The notes under the pieces were generated by a model. It was not told the origin of the DNA, searched no databases, and saw nothing but the letters and a program-made list of their open reading frames with translations. Source: Sphingomonas alba (GTDB taxonomy: Bacteria; Pseudomonadota; Alphaproteobacteria; Sphingomonadales; Sphingomonadaceae). Taken from it: DNA of 64,000 nt. The position numbers and the translations under genes are program-made. Position 1 is the first letter of the stretch. Each line of letters begins with the position of its first letter. Shown here in pieces: positions 40,596-50,036 of the stretch. The stretch covers positions 558,001 to 622,000 of the forward strand of contig NZ_JAMGBD010000002.1 of assembly GCF_023516555.1 (NCBI RefSeq). The letters run 5' to 3'.

Positions 40596-41695
40596 TCGGC
40601 GGCCTCATGACTGAAAGCGTGGGCACGGAAGTTGTCGAGGTCCTCCCCGATCTTTCGGGTGATGTCGTTGGCGACCATCCGGGCCGCGACACCGATGGCG
40701 TTGGCGACGCCCTTGGGATTGGCGCTCCCATGGCTCTTCACGACGAGACCGTTAAGGCCGAGGAAGACGGCGCCATTGTGATTGTTGGGGTCAAGGTGGA
40801 CTTTCAACGTATGCAGGGCCGGCGCTGAGAGCGCGAAGCCGGCCTTGGAGCGAAGCGAACTCTTGAAGGCGCGCCTCAACAGGTCGGTAACGAAACGCGC
40901 CGTCCCTTCAGCGGTCTTGAGCGCGATGTTGCCGGAAAAGCCGTCGGTGACGACGACATCGATATTGCCGCGCGACAATTGGTCGCCCTCGGTGAAGCCG
41001 TCGAAGGTCATCGGCAGATAATCCGCTTCCCGAAGCAGTGCTGCCGCTTCCTTCAGCTCGTCGGTACCCTTCAATTCCTCGGTGCCGATGTTGAGCAGTT
41101 TCACCCGGGGCTTCCTGATCCCAAGGACAGTCCGGGCATAAGCGGAACCCATCACCGCGAACTGGACCAGGTTCTGGGCGTCACATTCGGTATTGGCGCC
41201 GAGGTCCAGCATAACGCAATCCTGGTCGCCAAGAGTCGGTAGCAATGCCGCCAGCGCGGGCCGGTCGATGCCGGGCATGGTGCGTAGAGCCAGCTTCGAC
41301 ATCGCCATCAGCGCGCCGGTGTTACCGCCTGAGACTGCGGCGTGAGCGAGCCCGTCCTTCACCGCGTTGATCGCCATGCCCATCGAGGTGGTGCGAGCGC
41401 GGCGGATGGCCTGGCTCGGCTTTTCCGAGCCCTGAATGGCGTCCGTGGTGTGATGAACATTGACCGCGCCTTTTAGGCCCGGATGCCGGTCCAGTTCCGG
41501 CGCGATCAGCGCCTCGTCGCCGAAGACCTCAAAGCCAATGCCGTCGACCTTACGGCGCGCACGAGCCATCCCGGCGACCATGGCCGCCGGGCCCGTGTCT
41601 CCTCCCATGGCGTCGATGGCGATGCGCGGGCTGGCGTCCACGGCCAATGCGCTCTCGCTTCGCTCAGGCCTCGGTCGAGGTGACTTCACGGCCAT
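40592..41695 (-). CDS. plsX: Phosphate acyltransferase PlsX
   Basis: 367 residues at most. The core begins [14 protein letters not shown], as in all PlsX, and contains [33 protein letters not shown] and [17 protein letters not shown]. It makes acyl-phosphate from acyl-ACP for phospholipid synthesis. ATG 41695 lies inside rpmF (32-bp overlap); GTG 41641 or TTG 41647, just after the rpmF stop, would give a more usual N-terminus. The order rpmF-plsX-fabH is classical. Confidence 0.95.
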   Translation of the reverse strand: MAVKSPRPRPERSESALAVDASPRIAIDAMGGDTGPAAMVAGMARARRKVDGIGFEVFGDEALIAPELDRHPGLKGAVNVHHTTDAIQGSEKPSQAIRRARTTSMGMAINAVKDGLAHAAVSGGNTGALMAMSKLALRTMPGIDRPALAALLPTLGDQDCVMLDLGANTECDAQNLVQFAVMGSAYARTVLGIRKPRVKLLNIGTEELKGTDELKEAAALLREADYLPMTFDGFTEGDQLSRGNIDVVVTDGFSGNIALKTAEGTARFVTDLLRRAFKSSLRSKAGFALSAPALHTLKVHLDPNNHNGAVFLGLNGLVVKSHGSANPKGVANAIGVAARMVANDITRKIGEDLDNFRAHAFSHEAAE

Positions 41696-41843
41696 TGTAA
41701 TGGCCGCAAGCAGAACAGAGGTTGTGGGGCAGCTTCAACTCGCCGCAGTTCGGGCATTCCTGGAAGCTGGCCGGCGTCAGCGCATGATGGCTGCGGCGCA
41801 TGTTGCGCTTGGACGGCGATGTTTTTCTCTTGGGGACGGCCAT
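41664..41843 (-). CDS. rpmF: Ribosomal protein bL32
   Basis: 59 residues: [20 protein letters not shown] at the start, then [25 protein letters not shown], where four cysteines form the zinc-ribbon version of bL32. Part of the 50S subunit near the peptide exit region. The gene overlaps the longest possible plsX start. Upstream, 152 bp without a gene hold its promoter region; it contains a T-rich run but I cannot define boxes. Confidence 0.96.
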   Translation of the reverse strand: MAVPKRKTSPSKRNMRRSHHALTPASFQECPNCGELKLPHNLCSACGHYNGREVTSTEA

Positions 41844-41995
41844 TGCGGCACCTGTCTCTTCAATTGTTCAAAAAAATTAGCGACTCTCCTCGCCTATTTC
41901 AGCGGGAAGTCCCGCAGCGGCGGCCGGATCGTCGCGAACCGGGCGTCCTATAGCGCAATAGCCGCAGAGCGCAAGCGCAGCGACGCCCATTAAGC

Positions 41996-42667
41996 TCAAG
42001 CCACCACCGCATCTCCGACGAAAGGATTGCTGGCCCGCTCATGGGCGAAGGTCGACACAGGCCCATGACCAGGAACGAACGCCGTGTCGCCGCCCATGGG
42101 CCACAGCCTCTGGGTAATCGAGTCGAGCAGGTCCTGGTGATTGCCGCGGGGGAAATCCGTGCGGCCGATCGAACCCTGAAAGAGAACGTCGCCGACGATG
42201 GCCAGCTTTGATCCCGGGTGATGGAAGACGACATGGCCTGGTGTATGGCCAGGACAATGGCGGACGTTCAAAGTGACCTCTCCAACGGTCACAGTATCGC
42301 CGTCCACCAGCCAGCGGTTCGGTTCGAATGGCTTTCCGGGAACGCCGTAGCGCTTGCCGTCATCATCCAGGCGGGAGATCCAGAATCGATCCTCCTCGTG
42401 CGGTCCTTCGATCGGCACGCCCAATTCCTCGGCAAAGATCCCGGCCGACCCGCAATGATCGATGTGGCCATGCGTCAGCAGGATTTTCTCGATCGTGACG
42501 CCAGTCTGGCGGATCGCCTCGCGCAATTTCGGCAGATCGCCGCCCGGATCGGTAAAGGCGCCGCGCATTGTTTTGGTGCACCAGATGAGACAGCAATTTT
42601 GCTGGAGCGGTGTCACCGGGATGATGGCGACGCGCAAAGGGGGATTAGTGGGCGGCGGTTCGCTCAT
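41996..42667 (-). CDS. MBL-fold hydrolase, glyoxalase II-like
   Basis: 223 residues from ATG 42667 (MSEPPPTNPPLRV). The metal motif THGHIDHCG is near residue 65, with further ligands in HCPGHTPGHVVFH, IVGDVLFQGSIGRTDFP and FVPGHGP. This small single-domain group hydrolyses thioesters such as S-lactoylglutathione, or unknown substrates. The start overlaps the stop of the M19 dipeptidase by 4 bp, so the two are co-transcribed. Confidence 0.9.
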   Translation of the reverse strand: MSEPPPTNPPLRVAIIPVTPLQQNCCLIWCTKTMRGAFTDPGGDLPKLREAIRQTGVTIEKILLTHGHIDHCGSAGIFAEELGVPIEGPHEEDRFWISRLDDDGKRYGVPGKPFEPNRWLVDGDTVTVGEVTLNVRHCPGHTPGHVVFHHPGSKLAIVGDVLFQGSIGRTDFPRGNHQDLLDSITQRLWPMGGDTAFVPGHGPVSTFAHERASNPFVGDAVVA

Positions 42668-43923
42668 TGCGACGGAGCCATGTCGAGGTCGGACAGTGCT
42701 GCTGGCTCGTTCTTCATCGAGGCCGAAACCACTTCCGCCTTGCGCAGCGCCCGAAGCACGTTGCCGCCCGCCAGCTTGGCGAGGTTCTCGTCGGACCAGC
42801 CGCGACGGATCAGCTCGGCGAAAATCCGAGGATAATCCTGGACGCCCGTCAGGTCCTCCGGCGTGTACGGGATGCCGTCGAAGTCGCCGCCGAGACCGAC
42901 ATGATCGTATCCCGCGACCTTGACGACATGCTCGATATGATCGGCAATTGCGGCGACTGTCACAGACGGCCTCGGGTGCGCCGCCTCCCATGCCTTCAAG
43001 CCAGCCTCGACCTCGGCCTTGCTGTTGCGATGGAAGACCTTCAGCCGCGCTTCCTCGGCATTTTTCTCGGCACCCCAGCGCCACACGGCGTCGGAAACGA
43101 AGTCGGGCACGAAGTTTACCATGACGACGCCGCCGTTGGCGGGAAGCAGCTGAAGAACGTCATCCGGAACGTTGCGCAGGTGGCCAACCAGCCCGCGGGC
43201 TGACGAATGGGAAAAGATGACGGGCCCTTTGCTAGCTGCGATGGCGTCCTTCATCGTATCTGCCGAGACGTGGCTGAGGTCGACCAGCATGCCGATGCGG
43301 TTCATCTCGTGGACAACCTGGACCCCAAATGGACTGAGCCCGCCATATTTGGGATCGTCAGTCGCACTGTCCGCCCACTCGGTCGTCTGGTTGTGGGTCA
43401 GCGTCATGTAGCGCGCGCCGAGGTTGTAGAACTGCCGGAGCGCGGCGAGTGAACCGCCAATCTGTCGTCCGCCTTCCACGCCGATCATGGAGGCGACTTT
43501 GCCGGACTTGTGGATGCGCACGACGTCGTCTGCAGTGCGAGCGAGTTCGAGGTCGCCAGGATAGGCGTCAATCATCCGGCGAACGATGTCTATCTCCTCG
43601 ATCGTCTCGCGGATTGCCGCATCGCCGGTCACCTCTCCGTTGATGAAAACCGACCAGAACTGTCCACCCACCCGACCCTGGTGCAGTCGTGCCATGTCGG
43701 TCATCAGCGGGTGGTCGGGTCTTTTGTCGGTTCCGCTAGCGAGGCCGGTGATGTTCCGCCTGTAATTCTCCGCCAGCTGTTCGGCGATGTCGTTGTGCCC
43801 GTCGATCAGCGGCGTGGCCTTCAGGATGCGGTCGATCCGCGCCTGGACTTTGGGATCGATGGACTGCGCGTCGGCGGGCACGGCGAGGGCGGCCAGTGCC
43901 GCGGCAAGGAGAAGGTTTCGCAT
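42664..43923 (-). CDS. Membrane dipeptidase, peptidase family M19
   Basis: 419 residues from ATG 43923, with a signal peptide (MRNLLLAAALAALAVPADAQ). All metal-site motifs of family M19 are present: PLIDGHNDIAEQ, SMIGVEGGRQI, LVDLSHVSADTM, FSHSSARGL and DHVGLGGDFDG. Relatives cleave dipeptides, some with D-residues, in the periplasm. Its intact motifs contrast with the M19-like gene at 22640. It is divergent from pabB with 46 bp between starts. Confidence 0.93.
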   Translation of the reverse strand: MRNLLLAAALAALAVPADAQSIDPKVQARIDRILKATPLIDGHNDIAEQLAENYRRNITGLASGTDKRPDHPLMTDMARLHQGRVGGQFWSVFINGEVTGDAAIRETIEEIDIVRRMIDAYPGDLELARTADDVVRIHKSGKVASMIGVEGGRQIGGSLAALRQFYNLGARYMTLTHNQTTEWADSATDDPKYGGLSPFGVQVVHEMNRIGMLVDLSHVSADTMKDAIAASKGPVIFSHSSARGLVGHLRNVPDDVLQLLPANGGVVMVNFVPDFVSDAVWRWGAEKNAEEARLKVFHRNSKAEVEAGLKAWEAAHPRPSVTVAAIADHIEHVVKVAGYDHVGLGGDFDGIPYTPEDLTGVQDYPRIFAELIRRGWSDENLAKLAGGNVLRALRKAEVVSASMKNEPAALSDLDMAPSQ

Positions 43924-43969
43924 GGCGCGCGACTTTACGAGGGGGCGGCGCAGCGTCAATGCGTGATGC

Positions 43970-45706
43970 ATGGAGCAGCCCTTCGCCCTGTTCGACGACA
44001 TGCGTCCCCATGGTGCCGGCTGCCGCCTGTACGAGCAGGCGGCCGGGGAGATCGTGGCCTGGTCGATCGAGGAAGTGCGGCCAGCACTGGAGGGGTTGCG
44101 GGCCGCTCACGGCGCAGGCCGGCATCTCGCCGGCTACATCGCTTATGATGCTTGCTACGCTCTGGAACCGAAGCTCTGGCCGCTGGCGCGGCAAGGCGGC
44201 GGGCCGCTACTGTGGTTCGGGATCTTCAACAGCTTCAGCAGACCGGCAGCGCCGCCGCTGCCCGACGGAGCTGGCGGCTGGACGAGCCGGCCAGTGCCGC
44301 GCATCTCGCGATCCGACTATCTCGCCGGCGCGCAGGAGGTCCGCGATCACCTCTATGCCGGCGACTTCTACCAGGCGAATTTGACCTTCGGTTGCGATGT
44401 CACAGTCCTTGGCGATCCCTTGGCGGCCTATGCCAGGCTGCGCCAGCGGTCGCGGGCAGGTTGGGCGGGAGTGCTGCGTCATCCCAGGGGCTGGCTGTTG
44501 TCGCTGAGTCCCGAGCAGTTCTTCACCATCAAAGGCCGGACCATCGAGGCGAAGCCGATGAAGGGGACTGCGCCGCGGCGGTCCGGCCCTGAATTGGACA
44601 GAGCAGAGGTTTCCAAACTCGCTGCTGACCCGAAGCAACGTGCTGAAAACATGATGATTGTCGATCTGCTCCGAAACGACCTTGCGAGGGTTGCAGAGGC
44701 GGGGACCGTCGAGGTTCCGGAGCTGTTTTGCGTCGAATCCTTCCCCACGGTGCACCAAATGGTGAGCCGGGTGACCGCGAAACTTCGCGAAGATGTCGAT
44801 CCCGTCACGGTCTTTGAGACGCTCTTCCCGTGCGGGTCGATTACCGGGGCACCGAAACTGGCGGCGATCCGGGCGCTCCGCCGCCTCGAGCATGAGCCGC
44901 GCGGCGCCTATTGCGGGTCGATGGGCTGGATCGATCCCAATGGCGATGCCAGCTTCAACGTCCTCATCCGCACGCTGGAGTTGCAGGACGGCAACAATGT
45001 TGCACGGTTGGGACTCGGTTCGGGGCTTGTCGTCGACAGCGTGCTGGAGGATGAATGGGCCGAGTGTTTGCTTAAAGGGGAATTCGTGGCGCCGGACGTT
45101 CAAGAGTTCGACCTCATCGAAACGATGAGATTCGATCCGCACCAGGGCGTCATCGACCTCGACCGCCATCTCGACCGGCTGAAGAATGCAGCCGCCGACT
45201 TCCAGTTCAAGTTCGATCGCCACGCCGCGCGCAACGAGCTGCAGGCGGCAACCTTCCGCCGCAAGGATTCGGCGATGGTCCGGCTGATGCTGTCGCCCAA
45301 GGGCAGCATCGCCATCGAAGTAAAGGAATTGCCGCAGACGCCGTCCGGCGCGGTCGAAGTGGTGGTGCGGCCCCTTCCCGTCGATCCATCGGACTTTCGC
45401 CTGCGCTACAAGACGACGGCCAAGGATGTGCTGAAACAGGTCCGCCGCGACGCCGATGCCTTCGAGGCGGTGTTCACGGATCCTGAGGGCCGGCTGACCG
45501 AAGGCAGTTACACCAATATTTTCGTAGAGCGGGACGGCAAGCTGCTGACGCCGCCGCTGGAGCGCGGGCTATTGCCGGGGCTGCTGCGGCAACGGCTGAT
45601 CGACGAGGGTCAGGCCGAAGAACATGATCTGACGCCCGACGACCTTCGCCAGGGCTTCCTGATCGGCAATATGGTCCGCGGCCTCATCAAGGCGCGGCTG
45701 GCCTAG
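43970..45706 (+). CDS. pabB: Aminodeoxychorismate synthase component I fused to 4-amino-4-deoxychorismate lyase
   Basis: 578 residues in two parts. Residues 1 to about 370 are PabB: FTIKGRTIEAKPMKGTAPRR, ENMMIVDLLRNDLARVAE and the signature CGSITGAPKLAAIR. The rest is a PLP-dependent PabC-like lyase: LRYKTTAKDVL with the likely cofactor lysine, and LTEGSYTNIFVERDGKLLTPPL. Together they turn chorismate (with glutamine amidotransferase PabA elsewhere) into p-aminobenzoate for folate. The fused form is common in proteobacteria. The stop shares CTAG with pdeM. Confidence 0.93.
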   Translation: MEQPFALFDDMRPHGAGCRLYEQAAGEIVAWSIEEVRPALEGLRAAHGAGRHLAGYIAYDACYALEPKLWPLARQGGGPLLWFGIFNSFSRPAAPPLPDGAGGWTSRPVPRISRSDYLAGAQEVRDHLYAGDFYQANLTFGCDVTVLGDPLAAYARLRQRSRAGWAGVLRHPRGWLLSLSPEQFFTIKGRTIEAKPMKGTAPRRSGPELDRAEVSKLAADPKQRAENMMIVDLLRNDLARVAEAGTVEVPELFCVESFPTVHQMVSRVTAKLREDVDPVTVFETLFPCGSITGAPKLAAIRALRRLEHEPRGAYCGSMGWIDPNGDASFNVLIRTLELQDGNNVARLGLGSGLVVDSVLEDEWAECLLKGEFVAPDVQEFDLIETMRFDPHQGVIDLDRHLDRLKNAAADFQFKFDRHAARNELQAATFRRKDSAMVRLMLSPKGSIAIEVKELPQTPSGAVEVVVRPLPVDPSDFRLRYKTTAKDVLKQVRRDADAFEAVFTDPEGRLTEGSYTNIFVERDGKLLTPPLERGLLPGLLRQRLIDEGQAEEHDLTPDDLRQGFLIGNMVRGLIKARLA

Positions 45707-46365
45707 GCCGCCAGCGGGAACTTCAACAGGCGATTGGCGACGGGGACGAGCGCGGCAGCGCCCGGCCCGGCCTTGCGCATAATCTCGGAATGATGAGCGT
45801 CGAGCCCGCCGGTCAGCGAACCGTAGGCGGGCAGGATGAGCTTACAATCGCTGGCGACGAAGCAGCGGCGCGAGACATTGCGGCCACGGAGCTGCAGCCG
45901 GAGCTTGGGGTGAAAGTGGCCGGACATTTCCGGGCGCGTTTCGCCCTCGTCCGCCTCATGGCGGAGGATGATTCCGCCGACTTCGCACTCGTCCTCGATG
46001 CGGCCACCGCAATGGTCGGCGAAGCCCGGGTCGTGGTTGCCGACGATCCAGATCCAGTCGAGTTTCGACGTCAGCGCCATCAGCATCTCGCGCGCCTGTT
46101 GCGGCAGGCGGTCGCAGCCGAAACGGTCGTGGAAGCTGTCGCCGAGACAGAAGAGTCGCGTTGCTCCGGTCGTCGAAACCTCATCGATCAGCGCCGCCAG
46201 CGTCGCCTGGCTATCGTAGGGCGGCAGGAACTGGCCGAGGCGCGCGAACCAACTCGCCTTCTCGAGATGGAGGTCGGCGACCAGCAACGCCTGCTCGGAC
46301 GGCCAGAACAGCGCGCCGGAGGCGCTCGCAAGGAAATCGTGGCCGCCGAACGAAAGGGGAACCAT
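45703..46365 (-). CDS. pdeM: Ligase-associated DNA damage response endonuclease PdeM
   Basis: 220 residues of the calcineurin-like phosphoesterase fold. Metal motifs in order: LLVADLHLEKASWF, LFCLGDSFHDRFG, WIVGNHDPG and SGHFHPK. It is the metal-dependent nuclease of a known four-gene repair set (Lhr helicase, MPE, Exo, ATP-dependent ligase). Here it stands 3.7 kb from lhr, separated by unrelated genes. Confidence 0.92.
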   Translation of the reverse strand: MVPLSFGGHDFLASASGALFWPSEQALLVADLHLEKASWFARLGQFLPPYDSQATLAALIDEVSTTGATRLFCLGDSFHDRFGCDRLPQQAREMLMALTSKLDWIWIVGNHDPGFADHCGGRIEDECEVGGIILRHEADEGETRPEMSGHFHPKLRLQLRGRNVSRRCFVASDCKLILPAYGSLTGGLDAHHSEIMRKAGPGAAALVPVANRLLKFPLAA

Positions 46366-46389
46366 CTGTCAGCAGTAGGGAGAAGCGGG

Positions 46390-46410
46390 ATTCCGGATCA
46401 AGTCCGGAAT
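46390..46410. repeat. Small inverted repeat ATTCCGG/CCGGAAT
   Basis: ATTCCGG and CCGGAAT around ATCAAGT, ending AATGACG: half of the dispersed repeat family seen at 9214 and 48470. It lies between pdeM and the exonuclease-like gene. Confidence 0.65.
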
Positions 46411-46419
46411 GACGAAAAA

Positions 46420-46872
46420 TTATTCGAGACCAAGCACATGGTCCCTCAGCGCCCGAGCGTCGTGGAGGGCATTGTGGGGAACGGCGCTGTTTTCGGCGGG
46501 GCTGAAGGTGCCGGTCTGGATGAGGCGGAAGACGAGTTCGGGGACCGCTACCATTTGTCCTGGCGCAAAGCTCAGGAGACCGCAGAAGAGCTCGATGTCG
46601 GACGGCCAGTCGACGAGGACCTCCGGGGCATCGTCGTGACCCAGATACATGGCGATCGCCTCGGCGGACTGCCGGCGATCCATGACCGGAAGTTTCAGGG
46701 ATTCGGGAACGTTGCCGATGTAGGGAACGACATTGCGCTCGACCCAGGGATGAATCGGGCCTTCGCAATCGAAGGTCAGGTAGAGCTCCTCGCCGCCGTC
46801 CTCCGGCACCAGCGCCAGGCTCAACAGCGCGCCGCCGAAGCCATTATATTCGCAGTCGAGGAAGTAGCGCAT
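46420..46872 (-). CDS. DEDDh 3'-5' exoribonuclease-like protein (Rv2179c-like)
   Basis: 150 residues from ATG 46872 (MRYFLDCEYNGFGG). The DEDDh set is visible: D and E in FLDCEY, D in LVDWPSDIELF, H and D in HNALHDARALRDH. Layout and the start MRYF-D-E, then a VAEDG-like VPEDGGEE stretch, resemble the small actinobacterial exoribonuclease Rv2179c as I remember it. The likely substrate is RNA or single-stranded ends. It sits between pdeM and the peptidase gene, upstream of pdeM on the same strand, and might be co-transcribed with it. Confidence 0.78.
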   Translation of the reverse strand: MRYFLDCEYNGFGGALLSLALVPEDGGEELYLTFDCEGPIHPWVERNVVPYIGNVPESLKLPVMDRRQSAEAIAMYLGHDDAPEVLVDWPSDIELFCGLLSFAPGQMVAVPELVFRLIQTGTFSPAENSAVPHNALHDARALRDHVLGLE

Positions 46873-46946
46873 CGCGGTGACACTGGACGATTGCGCGACT
46901 TGCCGCCAGTCTCCCGTCCGGAACATTTGCCAAGCGGGGAATTAGG

Positions 46947-48452
46947 ATGAGGAAATTCTGGTTGATGGCGGCCGCAGCCGCCGTTCTGTCGACGCCTGTG
47001 GTTGCCGCGCCGAGCGCCAAGGACCGCGCGGCTTTGTCGGGTGCGGTGAAGGCCGCCCATGCGACATCGGTGAAGCGCCTGCAGAACTGGATCGCGCTTC
47101 CGACGATCGCCAACATGGGCATCAATCACAAGGAAGGCGCCGAATATATGCGCCAGCTGGCGCTGGACGCCGGCTTCCAGCAGGCCAAGGTCATCACCAC
47201 CGACGGCGTCCCCGGCGTGTTCGCGACGCTGGATGCCGGCGCGCCGACGACCATGGCGATCTATTTCATGTACGACGTGAAGCACTACGACCCGGCCGAA
47301 TGGTCGTCGCCGCCGCTGGAAGCGCGGATCGTCGACCGCCCCGGCGAGGGCAAGGCCATCGTCGGCCGCGGCGCAGTCAACCAGAAGGGGCCGGAGAGCG
47401 CCTTCCTGGCAATGCTGCACGCCTTCAAGGATTCGAAGACCAAGCTGCCGGTGAACCTGGTGCTGGTCGCCGAGGGTGAAGAGGAGATTGGTTCGACCCA
47501 CTTCTCCCAGATCGTCCTCAACCCGGAAGTGAAGCCCGCCATCGAGAAAGCGGTTGGAGTGATCATCCCGTCGGCGAGCCAAGGCCCGGACGGCGACGTC
47601 ACCTTGTCGCTGGGCGCCAAGGGCGTCGTCGAGCTGCAGCTGATTTCCAGCGGCGAGAAATGGGGCCGTGGGCCGAAGAACGACATCCACTCGTCCAACA
47701 TGGCGCGCGTGGAAAACCCGGCCTGGCATCTGGTCAAGGCTCTCAACACTTTGGTCGCCGATGACGGCTACACACCGGCGGTCGAAGGCTGGTTCGAGAA
47801 TGTGAAACCGCTGACGGCCCGGCAAAAGCAGCTGATCGCCGAGAATGCCGCGAGCACGGACGAAGCCAAGTTGAAAGCATCGATGGGCGTCCAGCACTGG
47901 ATCAAGGACGAGGATCTGCGGACCAGCCTGGAACGGCTGGCGTCGCAGCCGACCATCAACATTCAAGGCATCGTCAGCGGCTACACCGGGCCGGGCGGCA
48001 AGACCGTCCTCCCCGGCCGGGCCGAAGCCAAGATCGATACTCGCCTGGTCCCCGACATGAGCAAGGACGAGATGGTCGCCAAGCTTAAGGCGCACTTAGC
48101 CAAACACGGTTTCGGCGACATCGAGGTCAATGTGACCGGCGGCTACAGCCCGACCCAAACGGACGAGAACAGCGCCCTCATCAAGGCGGAAACGCTGACT
48201 CTGAAGAATGCCGGTATCAACTACACGCTCTATCCGCGCTCAGCCGGAAGCTGGCCGGGCGTGGTCTTCACCGGAGCGCCGCTCAACCTCCCTGCGGGCC
48301 AATATGGCATCGGCCGCGGCAATGGCGCGCATGCGCCGAACGAGTGGTTCCTCATTGAAAGCAGCAACCCCAAGGTCGCCGGGCTGGACGAGCAGGCAAT
48401 GCTCTACGCCGATTTCCTCTACACCGTCGCCGATTTGGCGAAGAAGAAGTAG
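46947..48452 (+). CDS. Exported M20-like metallopeptidase with altered metal site
   Basis: 501 residues with a signal peptide (MRKFWLMAAAAAVLSTPVVAA). M20 layout is clear: the motif region YFMYDVKHYDPAEWSSPPLE, then GRGAVNQKGPESAF, LVAEGEEEIGSTHF and the late NGAHAPNEW. In typical members the first motif is GHYDV and the second GRGxxDxKG; here the histidine position reads M and the bridging aspartate position N. EGEEE and the late histidine remain. It may use another ligand set or lack peptidase activity. Exported, monocistronic. Confidence 0.85.
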   Translation: MRKFWLMAAAAAVLSTPVVAAPSAKDRAALSGAVKAAHATSVKRLQNWIALPTIANMGINHKEGAEYMRQLALDAGFQQAKVITTDGVPGVFATLDAGAPTTMAIYFMYDVKHYDPAEWSSPPLEARIVDRPGEGKAIVGRGAVNQKGPESAFLAMLHAFKDSKTKLPVNLVLVAEGEEEIGSTHFSQIVLNPEVKPAIEKAVGVIIPSASQGPDGDVTLSLGAKGVVELQLISSGEKWGRGPKNDIHSSNMARVENPAWHLVKALNTLVADDGYTPAVEGWFENVKPLTARQKQLIAENAASTDEAKLKASMGVQHWIKDEDLRTSLERLASQPTINIQGIVSGYTGPGGKTVLPGRAEAKIDTRLVPDMSKDEMVAKLKAHLAKHGFGDIEVNVTGGYSPTQTDENSALIKAETLTLKNAGINYTLYPRSAGSWPGVVFTGAPLNLPAGQYGIGRGNGAHAPNEWFLIESSNPKVAGLDEQAMLYADFLYTVADLAKKK

Positions 48453-48469
48453 GAAAAAGCATCCTGTCT

Positions 48470-48550
48470 CGTCATCCCCGCGAACGCGGGGATCCCGCTA
48501 GAATTTGGTCGGAAGGAAGAAGCGAGATTCCCGCTTTCGCGGGAATGACG
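48470..48550. repeat. Pair of dispersed inverted repeats
   Basis: First unit ATCCCCGCgaaCGCGGGGAT, second ATTCCCGCtttCGCGGGAAT, flanked by CGTC and GACGGG. Each is a perfect hairpin; together they fill the space after the M20-like stop and may serve as 3' mRNA ends for genes converging here. Confidence 0.75.
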
Positions 48551-48560
48551 GGATTGGGAA

Positions 48561-48836
48561 TCAGGCCGCAGGGCAAATATCGTCGGGGAGCGCTTTGCCC
48601 TTACGGCAGCGCTCCTCGAGCTTGCGGGCTTCCTTCGCTCGCTTCTCGTCCGCCTCGCGCATTTCACGCCCGCGTTTTTCGTCCGCTTCGGACTGGCTTG
48701 TCGTCGCGGCATCGACGCCGGCGGCGACAACTTTGACCGGCAATGTAGCCACCGCAACGGCGGTGTTGGCGACCGCGCCGACGACGCAGCCGGAGAGGAA
48801 TGGGGTCATCGAAAGCATGACAAGCGTCTTTCTCAT
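48561..48836 (-). CDS. Small lipoprotein with charged helix
   Basis: 91 residues. Signal with lipobox: MRKTLVMLSMTPFLSGCVVG, lipid cysteine at residue 17. A short alanine/valine part is followed by a highly charged helical stretch (ADEKRGREMREADEKRAKEARKLEERC) and a cysteine pair at the end. No family recognised. Probably in the outer membrane or inner leaflet of the envelope. Confidence 0.78.
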   Translation of the reverse strand: MRKTLVMLSMTPFLSGCVVGAVANTAVAVATLPVKVVAAGVDAATTSQSEADEKRGREMREADEKRAKEARKLEERCRKGKALPDDICPAA

Positions 48837-48871
48837 GGCTTGAGCATTACCGGGAACGAGTTACAAAACAA

Positions 48872-49873
48872 TCACTTAAGCGACGAAAAGAAGTCCCACA
48901 TGCCGTCATTGGCGCTGATCGCCCTGCTGGGGTCCTTGTTAGCGCGGCGGGATTGCGATCCTGGCCAGCTGTGACCGCCGGTGGTCGTGACACAGAGCTC
49001 GACGGGTGCCGGACCGGCGTGAACTTCGCAGGTTGCGCCAGCGGATTTGAGGACGGTCTTCGGCTGCGGCGACGCCTTGTCGATCGCCGTCCATTTGGCG
49101 ATCGTCGCCGGGACGGACGTGAAATCGTTGACCGCGCCCATGTTGCGGAAGCTGGCCGGGCCGGCGCCGCCGTTGAAGAGGACGTGGTCGTCATCCCTTG
49201 CGTGGAAATGGATGACTGGGACGGGCCGCGACGGCGTGCAGGTTTTGGTGTTGTCGGTGCCAGCAACGGGGGCGATGGCGCGGATCAGCTCCGGCGCTTC
49301 ACAGGCAAGGCGGTAAGCCATCATCGCGCCGTTCGACATGCCGGTGGCGAAGATGCGTTTCGGGTCGATGGCGACCTGGCCCCGAACCCGAGCAATGACG
49401 GCTTTCAGGAAGCCGACATCGTCGATATTCCGGTCACGCGCCTGGCCGCAGCATTGGCCGGCGTTCCATGTGCCGAGGATACCGCTCTGGAAGCGGCTGT
49501 AGCCCGAGGGGAAAACGGCGATAAAGCCGGCCGCGTCGGACTTTTCGACAATGCCGTAATTTTCGGCCTGGAAGTCCATATCGCCGCCGCCGCCGTGGAG
49601 TGCGAGCAGAATGGGCGCGGGATGGCCCGCCGCTTTTGCGGGGACATGGACCAGATAGTCGCGGCGGATCCCGCCGGACTGGAAGTTGAAGCGGTAGGTG
49701 CCGGGGGCGGTGATCTTGGTCGCGTTGGGATCGCTGGGTCGGTCGCGCTTTTCCTTCGCGCGCTCCATCAGCGCCTTCATCTGGCTCATCCGGTCCTGCG
49801 CGGGCGCGGTCGAGGCCAGCCCGGCGGTGATCGCGAGCAGCAATGTGCTGCCGATCAGGAAACGAGACGCCAC
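48872..49873 (-). CDS. Exported PHB depolymerase/feruloyl esterase-like hydrolase
   Basis: 333 residues from GTG 49873, set by AAAGGGGA 6 bases before; an ATG further up lacks such a site. The signal peptide is ASRFLIGSTLLLAITAGLASTAPAQ. Alpha/beta hydrolase features of the LpqC/PHB-depolymerase group: ILLALHGGGGDMDFQ (oxyanion region), GMSNGAMMAYRLAC (nucleophile serine) and TTGGHSWPG (catalytic histidine), with several cysteines. It probably cleaves esters outside the cytoplasm. The region 49874-50036 upstream holds only short palindromic DNA and its promoter. Confidence 0.87.
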   Translation of the reverse strand: MASRFLIGSTLLLAITAGLASTAPAQDRMSQMKALMERAKEKRDRPSDPNATKITAPGTYRFNFQSGGIRRDYLVHVPAKAAGHPAPILLALHGGGGDMDFQAENYGIVEKSDAAGFIAVFPSGYSRFQSGILGTWNAGQCCGQARDRNIDDVGFLKAVIARVRGQVAIDPKRIFATGMSNGAMMAYRLACEAPELIRAIAPVAGTDNTKTCTPSRPVPVIHFHARDDDHVLFNGGAGPASFRNMGAVNDFTSVPATIAKWTAIDKASPQPKTVLKSAGATCEVHAGPAPVELCVTTTGGHSWPGSQSRRANKDPSRAISANDGMWDFFSSLK

Positions 49874-50036
49874 AAAATTCCCCTTTGGTGACTTGTGCGG
49901 CGCAGATTTCATTCCGGCGCGTGAACGGAATCTGAGGCACGCGTTTCTGCGCCGTTCATCAAGTCGCGAGGGGTGCGTGCCGTCACTTGCGCTCACTTTC
50001 GCAATGCTGCGCATTGCTGGCCCTCGCTTCGTGACG

